Of a stretch of DNA of 64,000 nucleotides, positions 46,386 through 59,323 are shown one piece after another (the first letter of the stretch is position 1; each line of letters starts with the position of its first letter). This DNA comes from Ziziphus jujuba (lineage: Eukaryota > Streptophyta > Magnoliopsida > Rosales > Rhamnaceae): the NCBI RefSeq assembly GCF_031755915.1, contig NC_083390.1, positions 13,423,001-13,487,000 of the forward strand, given 5' to 3'. The translations under genes and the position numbers were made by a program. A model generated the notes under the pieces. The model saw nothing but the letters and a program-made list of their open reading frames with translations, searched no databases and had not been told where the DNA came from.

Positions 46386-47010
46386 TTTGTTTCAAGTGCA
46401 AATGAATGAGCTTCAATGTTAGGTAAATGAATTGTTGGAAAAAGATTATATTAGAGAAAACATGAGTCCATGTGCTGCTCCAGTGTTATTAATCCCTAAA
46501 AAGGATGGAACAAGGAGAACGTGTGTTGATTGTAGGGGCTATTAACAATATAACTGTTAAGTATATGCATCCTATCCTTAGGTTAGGTGATATGTTGGGT
46601 GAGTTATATGGTGCATGCATGTTTTCTAAGATTGACCTTAAGAGTGATTATCATCAAATACGCATGAAAGAAGGTGATGAGTGGAAAATTGCTTTAAAAA
46701 AGAAAAAACATGGATTAAATGAGTGGTAATGGCATAATGCTTCTAATACTTTTATGAGATTAATGCACCATGTTTTGCATGCTTTTATTGATAGATTTGT
46801 GATTGTGTATTTTGATACCATTCTTGTATATAGTATTGTATATAGTAGGAGTTTAGAAGAACATATAGAACATCCTAGGCTAGTTTTAGAAGTTCTTGGG
46901 AAAGAAAGGTTGTTTGCTAATTTTAAAGTGTAATTTTTGTCAATCTGAACTTATCTTTCTAGGCTTTGTAATAAGTGCTGCAGTATTAAACTTGATTAAG
47001 AGAAGGTTTA
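46386..47010 (+). pseudogene. Reverse transcriptase fragment of G5
   Basis: [30 protein letters not shown], then after a frame slip [47 protein letters not shown], a broken MPFG region, and FVIVYFDTILVYS where YxDD reads YFDT. It is cut at 47011 just after the FLGFVIS-like segment. A 12-bp duplication lies near 46828-46852. Confidence 0.85.
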
Positions 47011-47543
47011 TGATATGAACCTCAGTTGACATATTCCGAAACCCATATTATACTAGTTCGGATTAAAATTAAGTTTAGATTCTAATGGTCACCTTAAACC
47101 CTAATTAACTTGTGATTAGAAACTTTAGTATATGATGAAAATGCCACAATAGGTTATGGAAGTCCTATTGATAAGTCAAGTTAAAACACTCGATCTCTAT
47201 TCGATATTTTAGGTATTCAAAGAGAACAAAAAGAATTATTCTCACATATAATTTTTTAATGATAATCTAAGCTGCCATTCCATTGAAAAATAAGCCTTTA
47301 AATAGGCTAAAGTTACAAGAAATCAAACCCTAAAGACATTAGGAAAGTTCGGCCAACATAGAGAAAAGATTAGGAAAGTGTCGAATTTTTCCTAGATTCC
47401 TAAACTAATTTTGTATTAATTAATTTTTTAATTTTAAAAATAGTAATTAATTAATTTACGATCAAAATAATAAAATATCAACCTTCCCAAATTAATTTGT
47501 CCACAAATAATTAATTAAAAACCAAAATAAAAGTCTATTTCTT
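47011..47543 (-). mobile_element. Truncated F1-like LTR
   Basis: On the minus strand this is the 3' part of an LTR like those of G1 (CAATAGG region, AACACCTAAAATAT-like block) ending GTTCATATCA. It stops at about 47543 where an Athila LTR begins. The remaining LTR half was not found. Confidence 0.75.
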
Positions 47544-47544
47544 A

Positions 47545-48905
47545 TGTGTAAAATCAACTCGTAAGTGCACGAATCGTTTCAAGTAATAAAATGGAAAAAT
47601 AGGGTTATCGTATCCATGGGATTAAGAATAAGTACTAAAGATAGCTAGGTTTTGGTAATATTTGAACTAATAATTAGGATAACAATTGAAAATTAAATAA
47701 ACTAATTTAAACAAAGCAATCAATTAGAATTAGATCTATTTCAAGTAAGAGTAAAATTAATAATTATTAATACTAGAGCATTTGATTTCACCATTAAATA
47801 TTCCAATTTAATTACTTAAATATGTGAATTTAATTAACTAATAATTTTGTTAACCACACTTAATCACAAAATTAATCAAAAGTAGTTGTCACTCACAACT
47901 GATATTATTCACATAATCTAATTTATTCCTTCCAGCCTATAAATTAAATCATACAAATTCATTAAGCATAGATTAAGCCAATAATATGGCATAAGACATA
48001 ACTATTTTTCAATCAATTATGTATTCATATAAATCATTGTAGATCCATGATATTATTCTTTTCCAAGTTGAAATATTATTAAAATCATTCATTCCTTTCT
48101 GCCTATGAAAATATTAAGCATATCAATGATTTATTAACAAAATATATTACCAATTAAATAAATTCAACATATATTAAGGTAATTAAACCTTCATAGTTAA
48201 GGCTACTTCATAACTCTAGCTATTAAAATTAGTTTATGGCAAAAATATATTCAACATCCATAACTATTAAAAACAACAAGGTTCACAATTAAAGAGATAA
48301 GAGAAGAGAATAAAAACTAGTGAAGAAATCCTTCAAAAGCTCTCCAAGTCACGACCTTCTTCTCCAACCAAGCCCACATCTCTACCTTCTTCAAGCTCTC
48401 CAATTGATCTCCTAAAACTATAAAACCTTAGAACCCTAGAACCCTTAAGAGAACTTAAAAAACTCCCAAAATTTGGTTTGTTTCTATTCAAGCCCCCTAA
48501 AAGCTCTTGAATAACTCTCTGAACTTGTATATCTTCCTTCAATGAAGTGGAGACTATATATATAAGACATTGGGAACCTTTTTCTCTCTTTATTTTCAAT
48601 GTGGGAGTCTTGCAAGATACATTTTTTAAGCCATCAAGAGGGTTAAACAAATTTCATGTGTAAAAAAAAAAAACTTGATATTATTTGCTCTGTACTACTT
48701 CCCTTTTCTCTAATTCCTTCTAAAAAAAAATAGTTAATTAGTCTAATTTACCATTGATGAAGCATGTGACATGACATGTACCTCATTAATGATAAATTAA
48801 CCAAATGTGACATGACATATGCCTCATTAATGATAAATTAACCAAATATCACCATTTGTCCTAATATTGGCCCTTGGATTGCCTTGATTCCCTCTCTTCA
48901 TCAAT
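47545..48905 (-). mobile_element. Athila-type LTR, 5'-truncated, minus orientation
   Basis: It mirrors 49345-50642 over its whole length; shared landmarks are the GCACTTGTGAGTTGATTTTACA end, the CAATTGGAGAG and AAGAGCTTTTAGG blocks and the CATGACATGT...CATTAATGA block. It lacks the first 430 bp or so of the LTR. A 45-bp tandem duplication lies at about 48766-48853. Confidence 0.8.
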
Positions 48906-48914
48906 AGTGGAGAT

Positions 48915-50642
48915 TGTTAGGTATAAAATATTGATGATTTTATGCCATATTTATAACTTAATATTTGTCAGTTTACGTTAATTTGTTAAGACAAGATACT
49001 TAATTATGTATTTTTCTTAATCTAGGTGAAGGAGGAAGAATTTCAAGAAAACAACCACAAAAATGTATTCCTTGGGTCAAATTATGGCAAGAAGCAAGAT
49101 TGAGCTCGAACGGATCAAGCATTGAAAAGATTCCAAGAAGATTCTTTAAAGATTCTATAAAGATTTTATCAGGAATTTCATGATGGAAGTGGATGTCATA
49201 TGAAATCTCACAATCTGATGATTTCAAATATGACACTAGTTTTGGATTTCAAGGTGCGAGCGAAAAGATATTATCATTTAAAGTTTGGAATTTATAAAAA
49301 AGAATATTTTTAGTTAAATAGCTACCATTGTTTAAGAGAGGGAATCAAGGCAATTCAAGAGTCAAGATTAGGACAAATGGAGATAATTGGTTAATTTATC
49401 ATTAATGAGGCACATGTCATGTCACATGCTTCATTAAGGATAAATTAGACTAATTAACTATTTTTTTAGAAGGAATTAGAGAAAAGGAAAGCAGTAGAGA
49501 GTAAGTAATATCAAGTTTCCCTTTTACACATGAAATTCGTCCAACCTTCTTGATGGCCTACAAAATGTATCTTCCAAGACTCCCATATTGAAAATAAAGA
49601 GAGAAAAAGGTTCTTAAGGTCCTATATATATATAGTCCCCACCACATTGAAGCAAGATATACAAGTTTAGAGAGTTAATTAAGAGCTTTTAGGAGGCTTA
49701 AATTAGAAGCAAATAAAATTTTGGGAGTTTCTTAAGTTTTCTTAAGGGTTCTAGGGTTTTAAATTTTAGGGTTTAAGAGATCAATTGGAGAGTTTGGAGG
49801 AGGTATAGAGACGTGGTCTTACTTGGAGAAGAAGGCTACGACTTGGACAGCTCTTGGAAGAGGATTTTTTCAATAGTTTTTATTCTCTTCTCTTTTCTCT
49901 TTAATTGTGAACCTTATTGTTTTCTTTATAATTATGGATGTTGAAATTATTTTTGACATGAACTAATTTTCATAGCTAAGGCTATGATGTACCCTTAATT
50001 ATGAAGGTTTAATTACTTTAATATATGTTGAGTTTTTTTTTAATTAGTAATATGTTTTGTTAACAAATCATTGGTATGCTAATGCTTTCATAGGCCGGAA
50101 GGAATGAATGATTTTAATAATATTTGAGCTTGGAAAAGGATAATATTATGAATCTACAATGATTCACATGCATAATTGATTGGAAAATAGTTATGTCTCA
50201 TGCCATATTATTTACTTAATTTATGCTTAATGAATTTGCATGATTTAATTTACAAGCCGGAATAAATAAATTAGGTTATATGAATATTATCAATTGTGAG
50301 TGGAAACTTCTTTTGATTAATTTTGTGATTAAGTGTGGTTAACAAAATTACTAGTTAATTAAATTCACATATATAAGTAATTAAATTGGATTCTTTAGTG
50401 GTGAAATCAAAATGCTGTAATATTCATAATTATTAATTTTACTCCCTTTTAGTTGAAATTGATTGCTTTTGTTTAATTTAGTTTATTTATTTTCAATTTT
50501 CATATTAATTTTTAGTTCAAATATTATCAAAACCTAATTATCTTTAGTACTTAATTCTTAATCCCTTGGGTATGACAACCTTATTTTTCCACTTTATTAC
50601 TTGAAAATGATCTGTGCACTTGTGAGTTGATTTTACATATCA
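48915..50642 (+). repeat. Athila-type 5' LTR, plus orientation
   Basis: 1728 bp, TGTTAGGTATAAAAT to TTTTACATATCA, followed six bases later by an Asp-tRNA type primer site. The length and primer type are those of Athila-like plant gypsy elements. Confidence 0.8.
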
Positions 50643-50648
50643 AGTTTT

Positions 50649-50666
50649 TGGCGCTGTTGCTAGGGA
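50649..50666 (+). promoter_or_regulatory. Primer binding site of the Athila element (Asp-tRNA type)
   Basis: TGGCGCTGTTGCTAGGGA, close to the TGGCGCCGTTGCCGGGGA complement of tRNA-Asp used by Athila elements. Confidence 0.8.
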
Positions 50667-50959
50667 TTAAGGCATTAATATTAATAGGGATTAGGTTTAG
50701 TAGTACTTTGAACATTTTTTTTCTTATTTTCAACTTTTGTTTATCTTTATTATTTTCAATTTTAGTTTGTATATTAGGGTTTAATTTTAATTGTTTGCTT
50801 GATAACCTTGCAATTAATTTGAACCTTTGTTTTGTTAGTGTTTTTTTTTTTTTTTTTGGGGGGAAAATCATGGAATATTAAGCTTATGGTTATTAATCTT
50901 ATTGGGACTATGGGGTTCCAACTAGTTCTTCAAGTGAAAATTGTATCGAGTTACAAAAG

Positions 50960-51910
50960 AATCTTACTATCATGTCTAAACTCGTTGCAACTTTTAGAGT
51001 TCAAGCTGTATCTTATGAATGGTGTGGAGTAAATCACTTAGGTGAAAATTGTCAAGTGGAAAATCTTTTTGCTCTGGAAAAGCCATTGGAAGACTTTCCA
51101 AATCAACATAATTTTTATTCCAAACACACATAATTCTTGATGGAATGATCAACAAAGTTATTCAAGGTATGACAATTTAGATCTTTCAAATTATCAAGTG
51201 AGCATATCTTTGATGGAGTCTATGGAAAGCTTTAGGGAAACAATTTCTAAATGTTATGAAGCGATTGGCAAGTTACAAGATCAATACTCTTCAAGCACAA
51301 ACTTTCAAGTTCAATTGGAGCAGCCAATGATAACTTTTCCACAAGGAACTCAGGAAGACTTGGAAAGTAACGTCGAGATTAGTTCTAATAAGCAAGTTAA
51401 TGAAATTGGATTCTTGCAAGAGCCACATAATGATGACAAAGGATTTGAGGAACATGAAAAGGAGTCTAGAAGGAGTGAAATGCAATAAGAATCTTCAATT
51501 TTGGAGAGTTTTAATGAAGTACATGCATACGATCGAGATTACCTATTGGAAGAAGTTTCTCAACGCACTATCACTAGTTCAAGGGAATTTTCTAATTTTC
51601 CTTCAAATATATTGCAAAAAAGGCTTAAGGATCATCAAGATAACAAGTTTAGGAATCAACTAAGCCAAGATTTGGCTAAATCTGATAAGGATAAAGCTAT
51701 GGCTGCACTTCATGAAGATTTCTTACCAATGAAGGCTAAATCTCAATTTTTCAAGCCAAATATTGAATTTTCAAAAGCTCAAGATGTATATACATGCTCC
51801 AAACATGCAATTGAGGCTGAGTGCATCCCAAAAGGAGACAAACAAAGTATTTTTGGACCTAAAAGAATCCAATTTACCAAAAAGAAAGTTCAATTCATCT
51901 TTTAGTTCAA
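50960..51910 (+). pseudogene. Athila gag remnant
   Basis: EWCGVNHLGENCQVEN (about 51018-51065) resembles the CxxCGGxH-type cysteine/histidine motif of Athila gag, followed by a WNDQQSYSRYDN-like stretch (about 51147-51180) and a coiled segment (FRETISKCYEAIGKLQDQYS). Frames 51198-51488 and 51501-51905 give an acidic and a lysine-rich stretch with no further domain. Function is lost. Confidence 0.6.
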
Positions 51911-53130
51911 ATTGAGACTTATATAGTACAAGGAGTTAAAAGCTTTCAAAGGCCACGAGATTATCATCATGCAAAAATGCCATATCATAAGCTTGGACAA
52001 TATTATGAGGATGACATCATTTATATATTTAATCCAGGCTGAACATCAAAAGGATGAAGTCAAGCTAATGACTTTAAACAAGCTCTCTTGGGAGGCAACC
52101 CAAGTTTCTTTCTTTACCTTTTATTTATATACTTATTTTAGTTGTTTTCTTGCTTTTAGGATGTTTTGATGTGTTTTTTTTAGTTCTTGCAAGGTTTTAA
52201 GATGTTTACATACAAAAGAGCAAAAGATGAATGTTGAGAATTTCAAGTCTAAAGCTAGATGTTGTGGAATACAATCACCTTGAATATGCGACGGAGTGCA
52301 TCAACTTGCATTGGCACATGCCCTTCTCTTTGGCCACATGGTGTGTAGGGAAAATGCACCATGTAAGTTTTTCCCAAGTTTTCACATTGTGAGGAACATT
52401 CCATGTCTTCAAAGGGGAGTATTCCTCACCTTTTATTTACTTTTGCTTTATTTTATGTTTTTCACAATGAAAACATTGTTCATTTTAAGTTTGGGTTAAT
52501 TTTAGTGTGTGCATTGTGTTTTTCCTTATTATTTAAAAATAAAGAAAAATTGCTTTTATGGTGTTTTCTTAAGTACTTTAATGACCCAATGATAAGACTA
52601 TGATTAAAAATAATTTGGTTTTTAGATAGTGGATTTGTTTTTGTGTATGCTTAAATGCTTGAAGTTATATTCACATATTGTTACTTTCAATAAATTTGGA
52701 GCACATAATTAATAATGCATGATTTAGATTGTGTTTTGAAGAAGGTTTGCATGAATTAGAGTATTTTATTATTAATTGAACTCTAGAACTTGCGTAAGGT
52801 GAAATCCTAGGTAAATGCATTACTAAGAATATGATTTAGGCCATTTTTATTTAAACTTGAGCCTTTCAAGCCTACATAAAACATTACTTTCCACTAGTAC
52901 CTTATTTGAGCCTTTAGGATGCATAAAGATGTATTAGAGCCTTTTGTTCATTAAACCACATTTACTTACCCTTTATGAGCCTTAAATTTCTTTTTCCTAC
53001 CTTGAGCATACTATAAAGAGAGCTTTATCGATATGATATGAATATATGCTTGTACGTTTGTTCAAGTGTTGAAGAAAAAGAAAAAATTGAAGTTTGGAGG
53101 TTAAGTATTTGGTGAATTTGGCTTTAGCAT
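51911..53130 (+). other. Athila 3' spacer
   Basis: Non-coding, with the TTGGGAGGCAACCCAA inverted motif and a T-rich stretch, as found downstream of the coding part of Athila elements. No envelope-like frame is preserved. Confidence 0.6.
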
Positions 53131-53451
53131 GTATTTTTGCTAAAATTAGAGGTTTGAATTTGTAATAAGGAAAAAAAAAATCAATTTTGCTGATGGATAT
53201 TTGAATTTTGGGTGCTAAAATATTTGGAATAAAATTGGTAAAGGGTTTAACACGAAAACTTAAATTAGAAGAACAACAATCAGCAACTATCCTATATTTT
53301 TGTTCAATTTGATTTTTGTTCCTGTTTGAATTTCCTTCTCTATATTTATTCCTTGAATTATTTCTTCATTAATATTTTGGGTAGCTTTTAATTCATTCCC
53401 AAAATATGCTTGTTGATTTACCATTGTTTTGGTTAGCTAGGCCCAAACTAT
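53131..53451 (+). other. Fragment of a gypsy leader, plus orientation
   Basis: It resembles 3070-3330 of G1 (shared GTGCTAAAAT, AATTGGTAAAG, GAAAACTTAAA, TTTTGGTTAG blocks). It ends abruptly at a minus-strand integrase fragment. Confidence 0.65.
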
Positions 53452-53990
53452 TTTATGACAAGCAATAAAGTATGCCATTTTAGAAAACCGATCAACCACA
53501 ATAAAAATAGAATCCCTACCACTCTTTGCTCAAAGTAATCCTAACACAAAGTCCATAGAGATATCAATCCACTGATGACTAGGAATAGGTAATGGCGTGT
53601 ATAATCCATGACGGTTCAACTTTGATTTAGCTTGTTTACACTTAATACACTTGTCACAAATTTTCTTTACATCGTTTCTCATGCATGGCCAATAAAAATG
53701 TTTATGCAATATAGCTAATGTCTTAGCTACACCAAATTGTCCCATTAAAACATCACTATGAGATTCTCTAACCAATAATTCACGCAAACTATAGTTAGGA
53801 ATGAATAATTTATCTTCCCTAAAGATAGAACCTTCAGAAAGATAAAACTTACCTTCAACATGCCTTTTACATTGCAAATAAATATCAACAAACTCATCAT
53901 CACTTGCATAAAGACTTTTAATATGTTCAAACCCTAACAATTTAGTATGCAAAGTGGAAAGTAAAGTGTACTTTCTTAATAATGCATCAA
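53452..53990 (-). pseudogene. Integrase N-terminal half of G6
   Basis: [30 protein letters not shown] and [13 protein letters not shown] give the HHCC zinc region (the second histidine of GHFG is Q here). DFVLGLL carries the first catalytic Asp. A stop lies just after it, and only a few codons ([16 protein letters not shown]) remain before the truncation. Confidence 0.85.
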
Positions 53991-54390
53991 CCACTACATT
54001 ATCTTTACCTGATTTGTACTTGATTAGATATGGAAAGGTCTCAATGAATTTAATCCAATGTCCACGACACCTATTGAGTTTAGTTTGACCCTTTAAATGC
54101 TTTAAAGAGTCATGATCAATGTGCAATACAAATTCTTTTGGCCAAAGGTAATACTGCCATGTTTTCAATGCTCTAACTAACGAATGGAGCTCTTTATCAT
54201 ATGTCAGACAATTCAATGCGGCTCCACCCAATTTGCCACTGAAGTAGGCAATGGTTCTACCTTCTTATATAAGAACAACTCCTATACCAATACCAGATGC
54301 ATCACACTCAACTTCAAATGTTTAGGCAAAGAAAGCAAAAGTGCATTAGTAAGTTTATCTTTCAACAAATTAAAAGACTTCTCTTGCTCC
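53991..54390 (-). pseudogene. RNase H of G6
   Basis: [54 protein letters not shown] and VVDALLRK are recognisable RNase H landmarks. The start of the domain has stops near 54265 and 54325. Confidence 0.85.
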
Positions 54391-55260
54391 TATCTCCATT
54401 TAAAGCCTACAATTTTTTTGATCACTTCTGTAAGTTGTGCTGCAATGGTGCTGAAGTCCTTCACAAAACTCCTGTATAAACTACCAAGACCATGAAAACT
54501 TCTAACATTGGTTATAAATGTAGGGGTCAGCCATTCTTTAATTGCCCTTATCTTTTCATTATCAACCTTGATGCCTTCTGCACTAACAATAAAACCTAAA
54601 AACACAAGTTCCCTAGTGTAAAATGTACACTTCTTAATATTGGCATACATTTCTTCTTTTTTTAAAACATCACAAACAGCTCTAAGATTCTCAACATGCT
54701 CCTCTCAAATTTGACTATATATTAAGATGTCATCAAAATACACGACAATAAATTTTCCTAAATATGCTCTTAAAACATTATTCATAAGATGCATAAATGT
54801 ACTAGGTGAATTAGTTAAACCAAAAGGCATAACTAACCATTCATATAATCCATGTTTAGTTTTAAAGCTTTTTTCCATTCATGACCCTCTTTCATGCGAA
54901 TTTGATGATATTCATTTTTAAGATCAATTTTAGAGAAAACACAAGCACCATGCAATTCATCAAGCATATTATCTAACCTAGGTATTGGATGTCTATACTT
55001 AATAGTTATGTTATTAATGGCCCTACAATCAACATATATTTTTCATGTTCCATCTTTTTTAGGCACTAATAAGACAGGCACAGCATAAGGGCTCACACTT
55101 TTTCTAACATAGTCTTTATCAAGAAGCTCACTTACCTAACATTGCAATTCCTTTGTTTCCTCCGGATTGGTCCTATATGCAGGCTTGTTGGGAATTGAAG
55201 CTCCAGGAATGAAATCTATTTGATGTTCAATTCCTCTCAATGGAGGTAATCCTTTAGAAA
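54391..55260 (-). pseudogene. Reverse transcriptase of G6
   Basis: [64 protein letters not shown], the intact catalytic box YFDD (54729-54740) and ANIKKCTFYTRELVFLGFIVSAEG. In-frame stops interrupt it (near 55045, 54710 and others), so it is inactive despite the intact box. Confidence 0.88.
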
Positions 55261-55970
55261 TCTCCTATGGACATACATCTTCATAATCCTGTAAAAGAGA
55301 TATAATAGAACTAGGCAAAATAGGATCGTCAGGGTTAGCCAAATAATTCAAATAATATTCCTTATACATCATTACAAACATTGACTTCTTGCTCAAGAAA
55401 GCTTTCTTTGTTACACTCTATTTTGTATAAAATTCCTCTATTTTCTTTTCCCTCCTTCCTTCTTGTTTTTCTTTTTCTTTCCTCTCACCTTCTCCTATGG
55501 GTTTAACACTCATTTTCTTGGAATGCCACTCGGCCTCTCTTGTATTTTGCTTCCCCATTGACCTTTGTATGGCTATTTGATCTTCTAGTACCCGTTTAGG
55601 AGATAATGGTGCAAGTACAACTCTTTTACCTTTAGAATTAAACTCATAATTGTTAGTTCAACCATGATGCAAAGTATCCTTGTCATATTGCCAAGGACGA
55701 CCTAATAATAAGTGTTCAGCTTCCATAGGAACTACATCACACAAAACTTCATCAATGTATTTCTTGATAATAAACGTAACCCTAACTTGTTTAGTCACCT
55801 TTACATTATCACTTTCATTCAACCATTGTAACCTATAGGGTCCTGGATGTTTAAATGTAAGTAAACCTAGTTTTTCAATAAGCAAAGTACTGGCAACATT
55901 TGCACAACTACCACCATCAATTATCACACTACATACCCTGTCTGGGTTTTGCATCTAGTGTGAAAGATGT
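55261..55970 (-). pseudogene. Protease and linker of G6
   Basis: CSVIIDGGSCANVASTLLIEKLG is the active-site region (DGG instead of DSG) and LLLGRPWQYDKDT the second landmark. A lysine/glutamate-rich linker at 55430-55560 leads to RT. Confidence 0.85.
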
Positions 55971-57217
55971 TCTCACGTTGTATATCCTCCTCACCTTTGT
56001 ACAATGCCAATGCTTGTCTCACCACCAAAGTCAATCCTTCATGATATGGTAGCTCTTCCTCATCTCCATAATCAATGCATTCTTCTGAAGGTGGCATCTC
56101 ATTGTCGCTTGAATCCTCCTCCTCGGACTCTACTTCTCCATTCTCTTGTATGATCATTGTCCTTTGATTTGGACATTGGCTAACTATATGTCCCCTGCCT
56201 TGGCATTTGAAACACATTATGTCATGATTATGAGAAGGGGTTGGATTGGACTTACTTGAATGGATTGGCATAGAACTTTCGGTGTTAGCTTCCATTTTTG
56301 GCCTTAAAGTTGTTTTGAAATCTTGTTTGGCTTTGTTGGTGCTCCACGAATTGGTTGTTGATTTCCAAGGGTTTGGTGCACTAGATACACGTATGGTACT
56401 CCTCCTATTGAGTTGTTACTCTATCTTAATCGCCATATGCAACATCTCCTCAAGATTCATATACTGGTGCAAATCCACATGGTCAGCAATGTTCTTGTTC
56501 AAACCCACAAGAAAACGAGCCCATTGTAGATTCCTCATCTTCCACCATATTAACTCTAAGCATTAGAGACTCCATCTCTTTGTGATACTCCTTTACACTC
56601 CTTGAACCCTGAGAACAAGATTGTAACTTTTAATAAATACTATGATAAAAATAGCCAAGTACAAACCCCTTTCTCATTAAAGTTTTCATCTCTCCCCATG
56701 TAGAAATTGGTGCTTGGCCAGCTCTCCTCCTAGTAGTGCATTCCTTATCCCACCACTTTAGAGCATGATCAAGAAACTCCACACTTGCTAGCTGAACCTT
56801 CTTAGATTCCGAGTAATCTTGACAGTCAAAAACCATCTCAACTACTTGCTCCCACTCAAGATAAGCTTCAGGACCCATCTTACCATGGAATGAAGGTATT
56901 TTAAGCTTGATACCCCCATTGTCTTCCCCACGGTTCCTCCTTTTTATACTAGTTTAATCGACCTCTTCTTCTCCTGGTCCATCTCTATCGATTCTACTAG
57001 TATGTTCATCTTTTTGCCCTTTTCCCCTATTTCGTCCAACTTGTGGGGTAGTTTGTTGTATGGAAACATCCATCCTGAATTTGACTTCATTACTTTCTCC
57101 CCTAAGCTCTTTTATTTCTGCCTTCAATTCAGCCTTGAATTCCACATTGGGCTTCTCAGTCATGTCACCAATTAGAGCTTGTTAAAGTCTTAGATCAAAA
57201 TCTATTTTTTGTGCCAT
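55924..57217 (-). pseudogene. gag of G6
   Basis: It starts at ATG 57217-57215 (MAQKIDFDLRL, then TAA). Then come ELKAEIKELRGESNEVKF, a basic patch, KIPSFHGKMGPEAYLEWEQ, FDCQDYSESKKVQLASVEF, WWDKECTTRRRAG and a CCHC knuckle CFKCQGRGHIVSQCP (about 56169-56215). The acidic tail ends ENIFHTRCK before a frameshift into protease. Confidence 0.88.
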
Positions 57218-58425
57218 TTATTCTAGAAAAAGATTAGTAATAAAAGCACAATAATATAAGAGATCCTCACAATTTCACTCCCTCACATGTTTCACTTAAT
57301 TAAGGTCTCAACACTCGTGTTTGCACACTAATTTGGCTTTTACCTTGTAATGAGCTCACACTCTCTAGCCTGTTTTCTCTCTTAGTTAAGTCTATTGGTT
57401 CTTTGCAAACTAAATCCCAAACAATACTAATATGAAAATTAGGTCCAATTAACTTATAAAAAAAAATTAACTAATTTAGAAAAACAAGAAGCAAGCAAAG
57501 ACAAATAATAGAATAACTAGTTTTAAGCAATGAAAAATATTGACCAAAGAGTTAAAACAAATTGACCACAATATTAAATCTAGAAGTAACAAGTTATTTA
57601 GATTGCAAAAAGACAATTTAAGATGACAAATAATCAAGTAAACCAAAGAATCAAAGATCAAGAAAATAATACCTTGAATTGGCCGTAATTGTTTCTTTGA
57701 ATCTTAAAGCTTAGTGCTTCTTTTTCTAGCCAAACCTAAATCACTTAATTTGCGATATATATATCTTATCCAAAACCAGCAACAAGATCTCAATAATCTT
57801 CACAATAAACTTCGACTTTCACTTTATTTTTTTCTCAACTTTTTCTTTATTTATTTTTTTTTTTTTTTTTACGTATCAACAAATACCAAGTAATTCAGCA
57901 GCAACAATATCACCAAACATCTATCTCAATACAAAGATTCCAACCCAACTCACAAACTACACCAATGGATAAAGTTTGATTCAATTCAGTTCCAATAATG
58001 TATTTTGGCTAGGATGCAATCTGATGCATTTTTTTTTTTATTAAGATAATATGATAATAATGCAAAATTAATGACTAGAATTCAGTAAGAAAAAATCACA
58101 CAAAAACCAAATTCTTCAGAGAGAACAATTGATGCTATTTCGGTCAAAATTCAAGACTAGAAAACAATAAGGACACCAAAAAGTTTTAGACCCATACAAA
58201 GTTTGATACTTAAGAAAACCTAAACAAGAATCAGACTCAAACAATCTAATGCAAGAAGATTTTTTTTTAAAAAAAATTTTCAGCTTTTTTTTTTTTTTGG
58301 ATATTGATGATAATGAAAAACTAACACAAATATACTAGAATGCAATCTAACATAATGCCAAATTACAGCAAAAACACAAAAAATAGAAATTAAAAAAAAA
58401 ATCAAACCTAAAAGTTAGAAACCTT
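57218..58425 (-). other. G6 untranslated leader
   Basis: AT-rich, with T and A tracts at 57855-57872, 58030-58040 and 58260-58300. No coding region. Confidence 0.7.
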
Positions 58426-58437
58426 GCTCTGATATTA
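58426..58437 (-). promoter_or_regulatory. Primer binding site of G6, degenerate
   Basis: The minus strand reads TAATATCAGAGC, two changes from the Met-tRNA type, three bases inside the LTR. Confidence 0.7.
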
Positions 58438-58440
58438 AAT

Positions 58441-59323
58441 TGATATAAGCCTAAGCAATCCAACCTAGATTCGTACAAACTAAAGCACGATCGTCTGATT
58501 GATTCAGGTTATTATGGAATGAATGACGCCACAAAAAGGTTGTGGAATTACCCTATTGATAAGTCAAGGATTGAAATTGAATTCAAAAGTTAGAAAAGTT
58601 CAAAGGATAGTTGTTAGAGAACCAAAATGTTTAACTCTTACAAGTATTAAATTTTGATAAAGATCAAAAGTTATTGTATTAATGAACTTGAAGCCTTTTT
58701 ATAGGCTAAAACACATGCAAAAATAATAAAAAATTCATCTAAAATTCCTTCCTAAAGTCAAAACCCTAAATTCTAATTTTCTAATTTAAATTTGGCTAGT
58801 TTACTCTTTATAGTTTATGGAAGTGACTAATTACATAATAACTTAACATTAGGAAACTAGTTAATTTTCCAACCAAAAATAATTGAAAACATAATAAAAT
58901 TAATGGTTTCCTAAAATCAAAAACAAACTAAAATAATAAAACTTGATGATTAAGTAACTTGGAGATCAAGACACCTACTTGGCCTAAAAAGGAAACAAGC
59001 TGATTTCTTTCTTTTGAAGCTATGTTGGAAAGCCACTTAGATGTCACATGGCATGTCACATGTCCAAAGATGCCATGTCATCATCATGCTATAGAGAAAT
59101 TACAAAATTGTCCCTAATATTGTTTTCCTTTAAATTTTCATATCCACAGCCTTTAATGCTCAATATTGTTGCTAATTTTGATTCTTCCTTAGCTTTGCAT
59201 TCCTAGATAAGACCATTCAATTCCACTTTAAATCTCTTTGCACGTGCTCTAGTAATTGGTCCAGTTGGCAACTTCAATGGCTCAGGACTCCATCGTTGAG
59301 TGCTCCCATGATGATCCTCATGA
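58441..59323 (-). repeat. 5' LTR of G6 (family F3)
   Basis: 883 bp, closely similar to the solo LTR at 29417-30314 (GCCTAAGCAATCCAACCTA start on the window strand, GATCCTCAT end). It abuts Athila coding sequence on its right. Confidence 0.85.

Larger units (their letters stand above)
43228..47010 (+). mobile_element. G5: broken Ty3/gypsy element
   Basis: It has a 918-bp 5' LTR (43228-44145), a degenerate primer site, a leader, an N-terminal gag piece to 45594, then an F2 LTR piece, then a reverse transcriptase piece (46386-47010). No 3' LTR was found; the right side is cut by another LTR at 47011. The plus-strand order gag then RT fits one element broken by a nested insertion and deletion, but two elements cannot be excluded. 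Confidence 0.7.
48915..53130 (+). mobile_element. Non-autonomous Athila-type element, 3' LTR missing
   Basis: 5' LTR, primer site, decayed gag, then no protease, RT or integrase. It goes straight to the 3' spacer with the motif TTGGGAGGCAACCCAA (about 52087-52102), ATTTTAAGTTTGGG (about 52481-52494) and the GAGCC-rich spacer (52850-53000). All of these are known around the 3' region of Athila elements. The right boundary with gypsy leader sequence is near 53130. Confidence 0.75.
53452..59323 (-). mobile_element. G6: Ty3/gypsy element, family F3, truncated at its 3' end
   Basis: On the minus strand: 5' LTR 58441-59323, primer site, leader, gag, protease, reverse transcriptase, RNase H and the first half of integrase. 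The integrase core stops at 53452 and no 3' LTR follows. Stops and frameshifts interrupt every domain. Confidence 0.88.
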
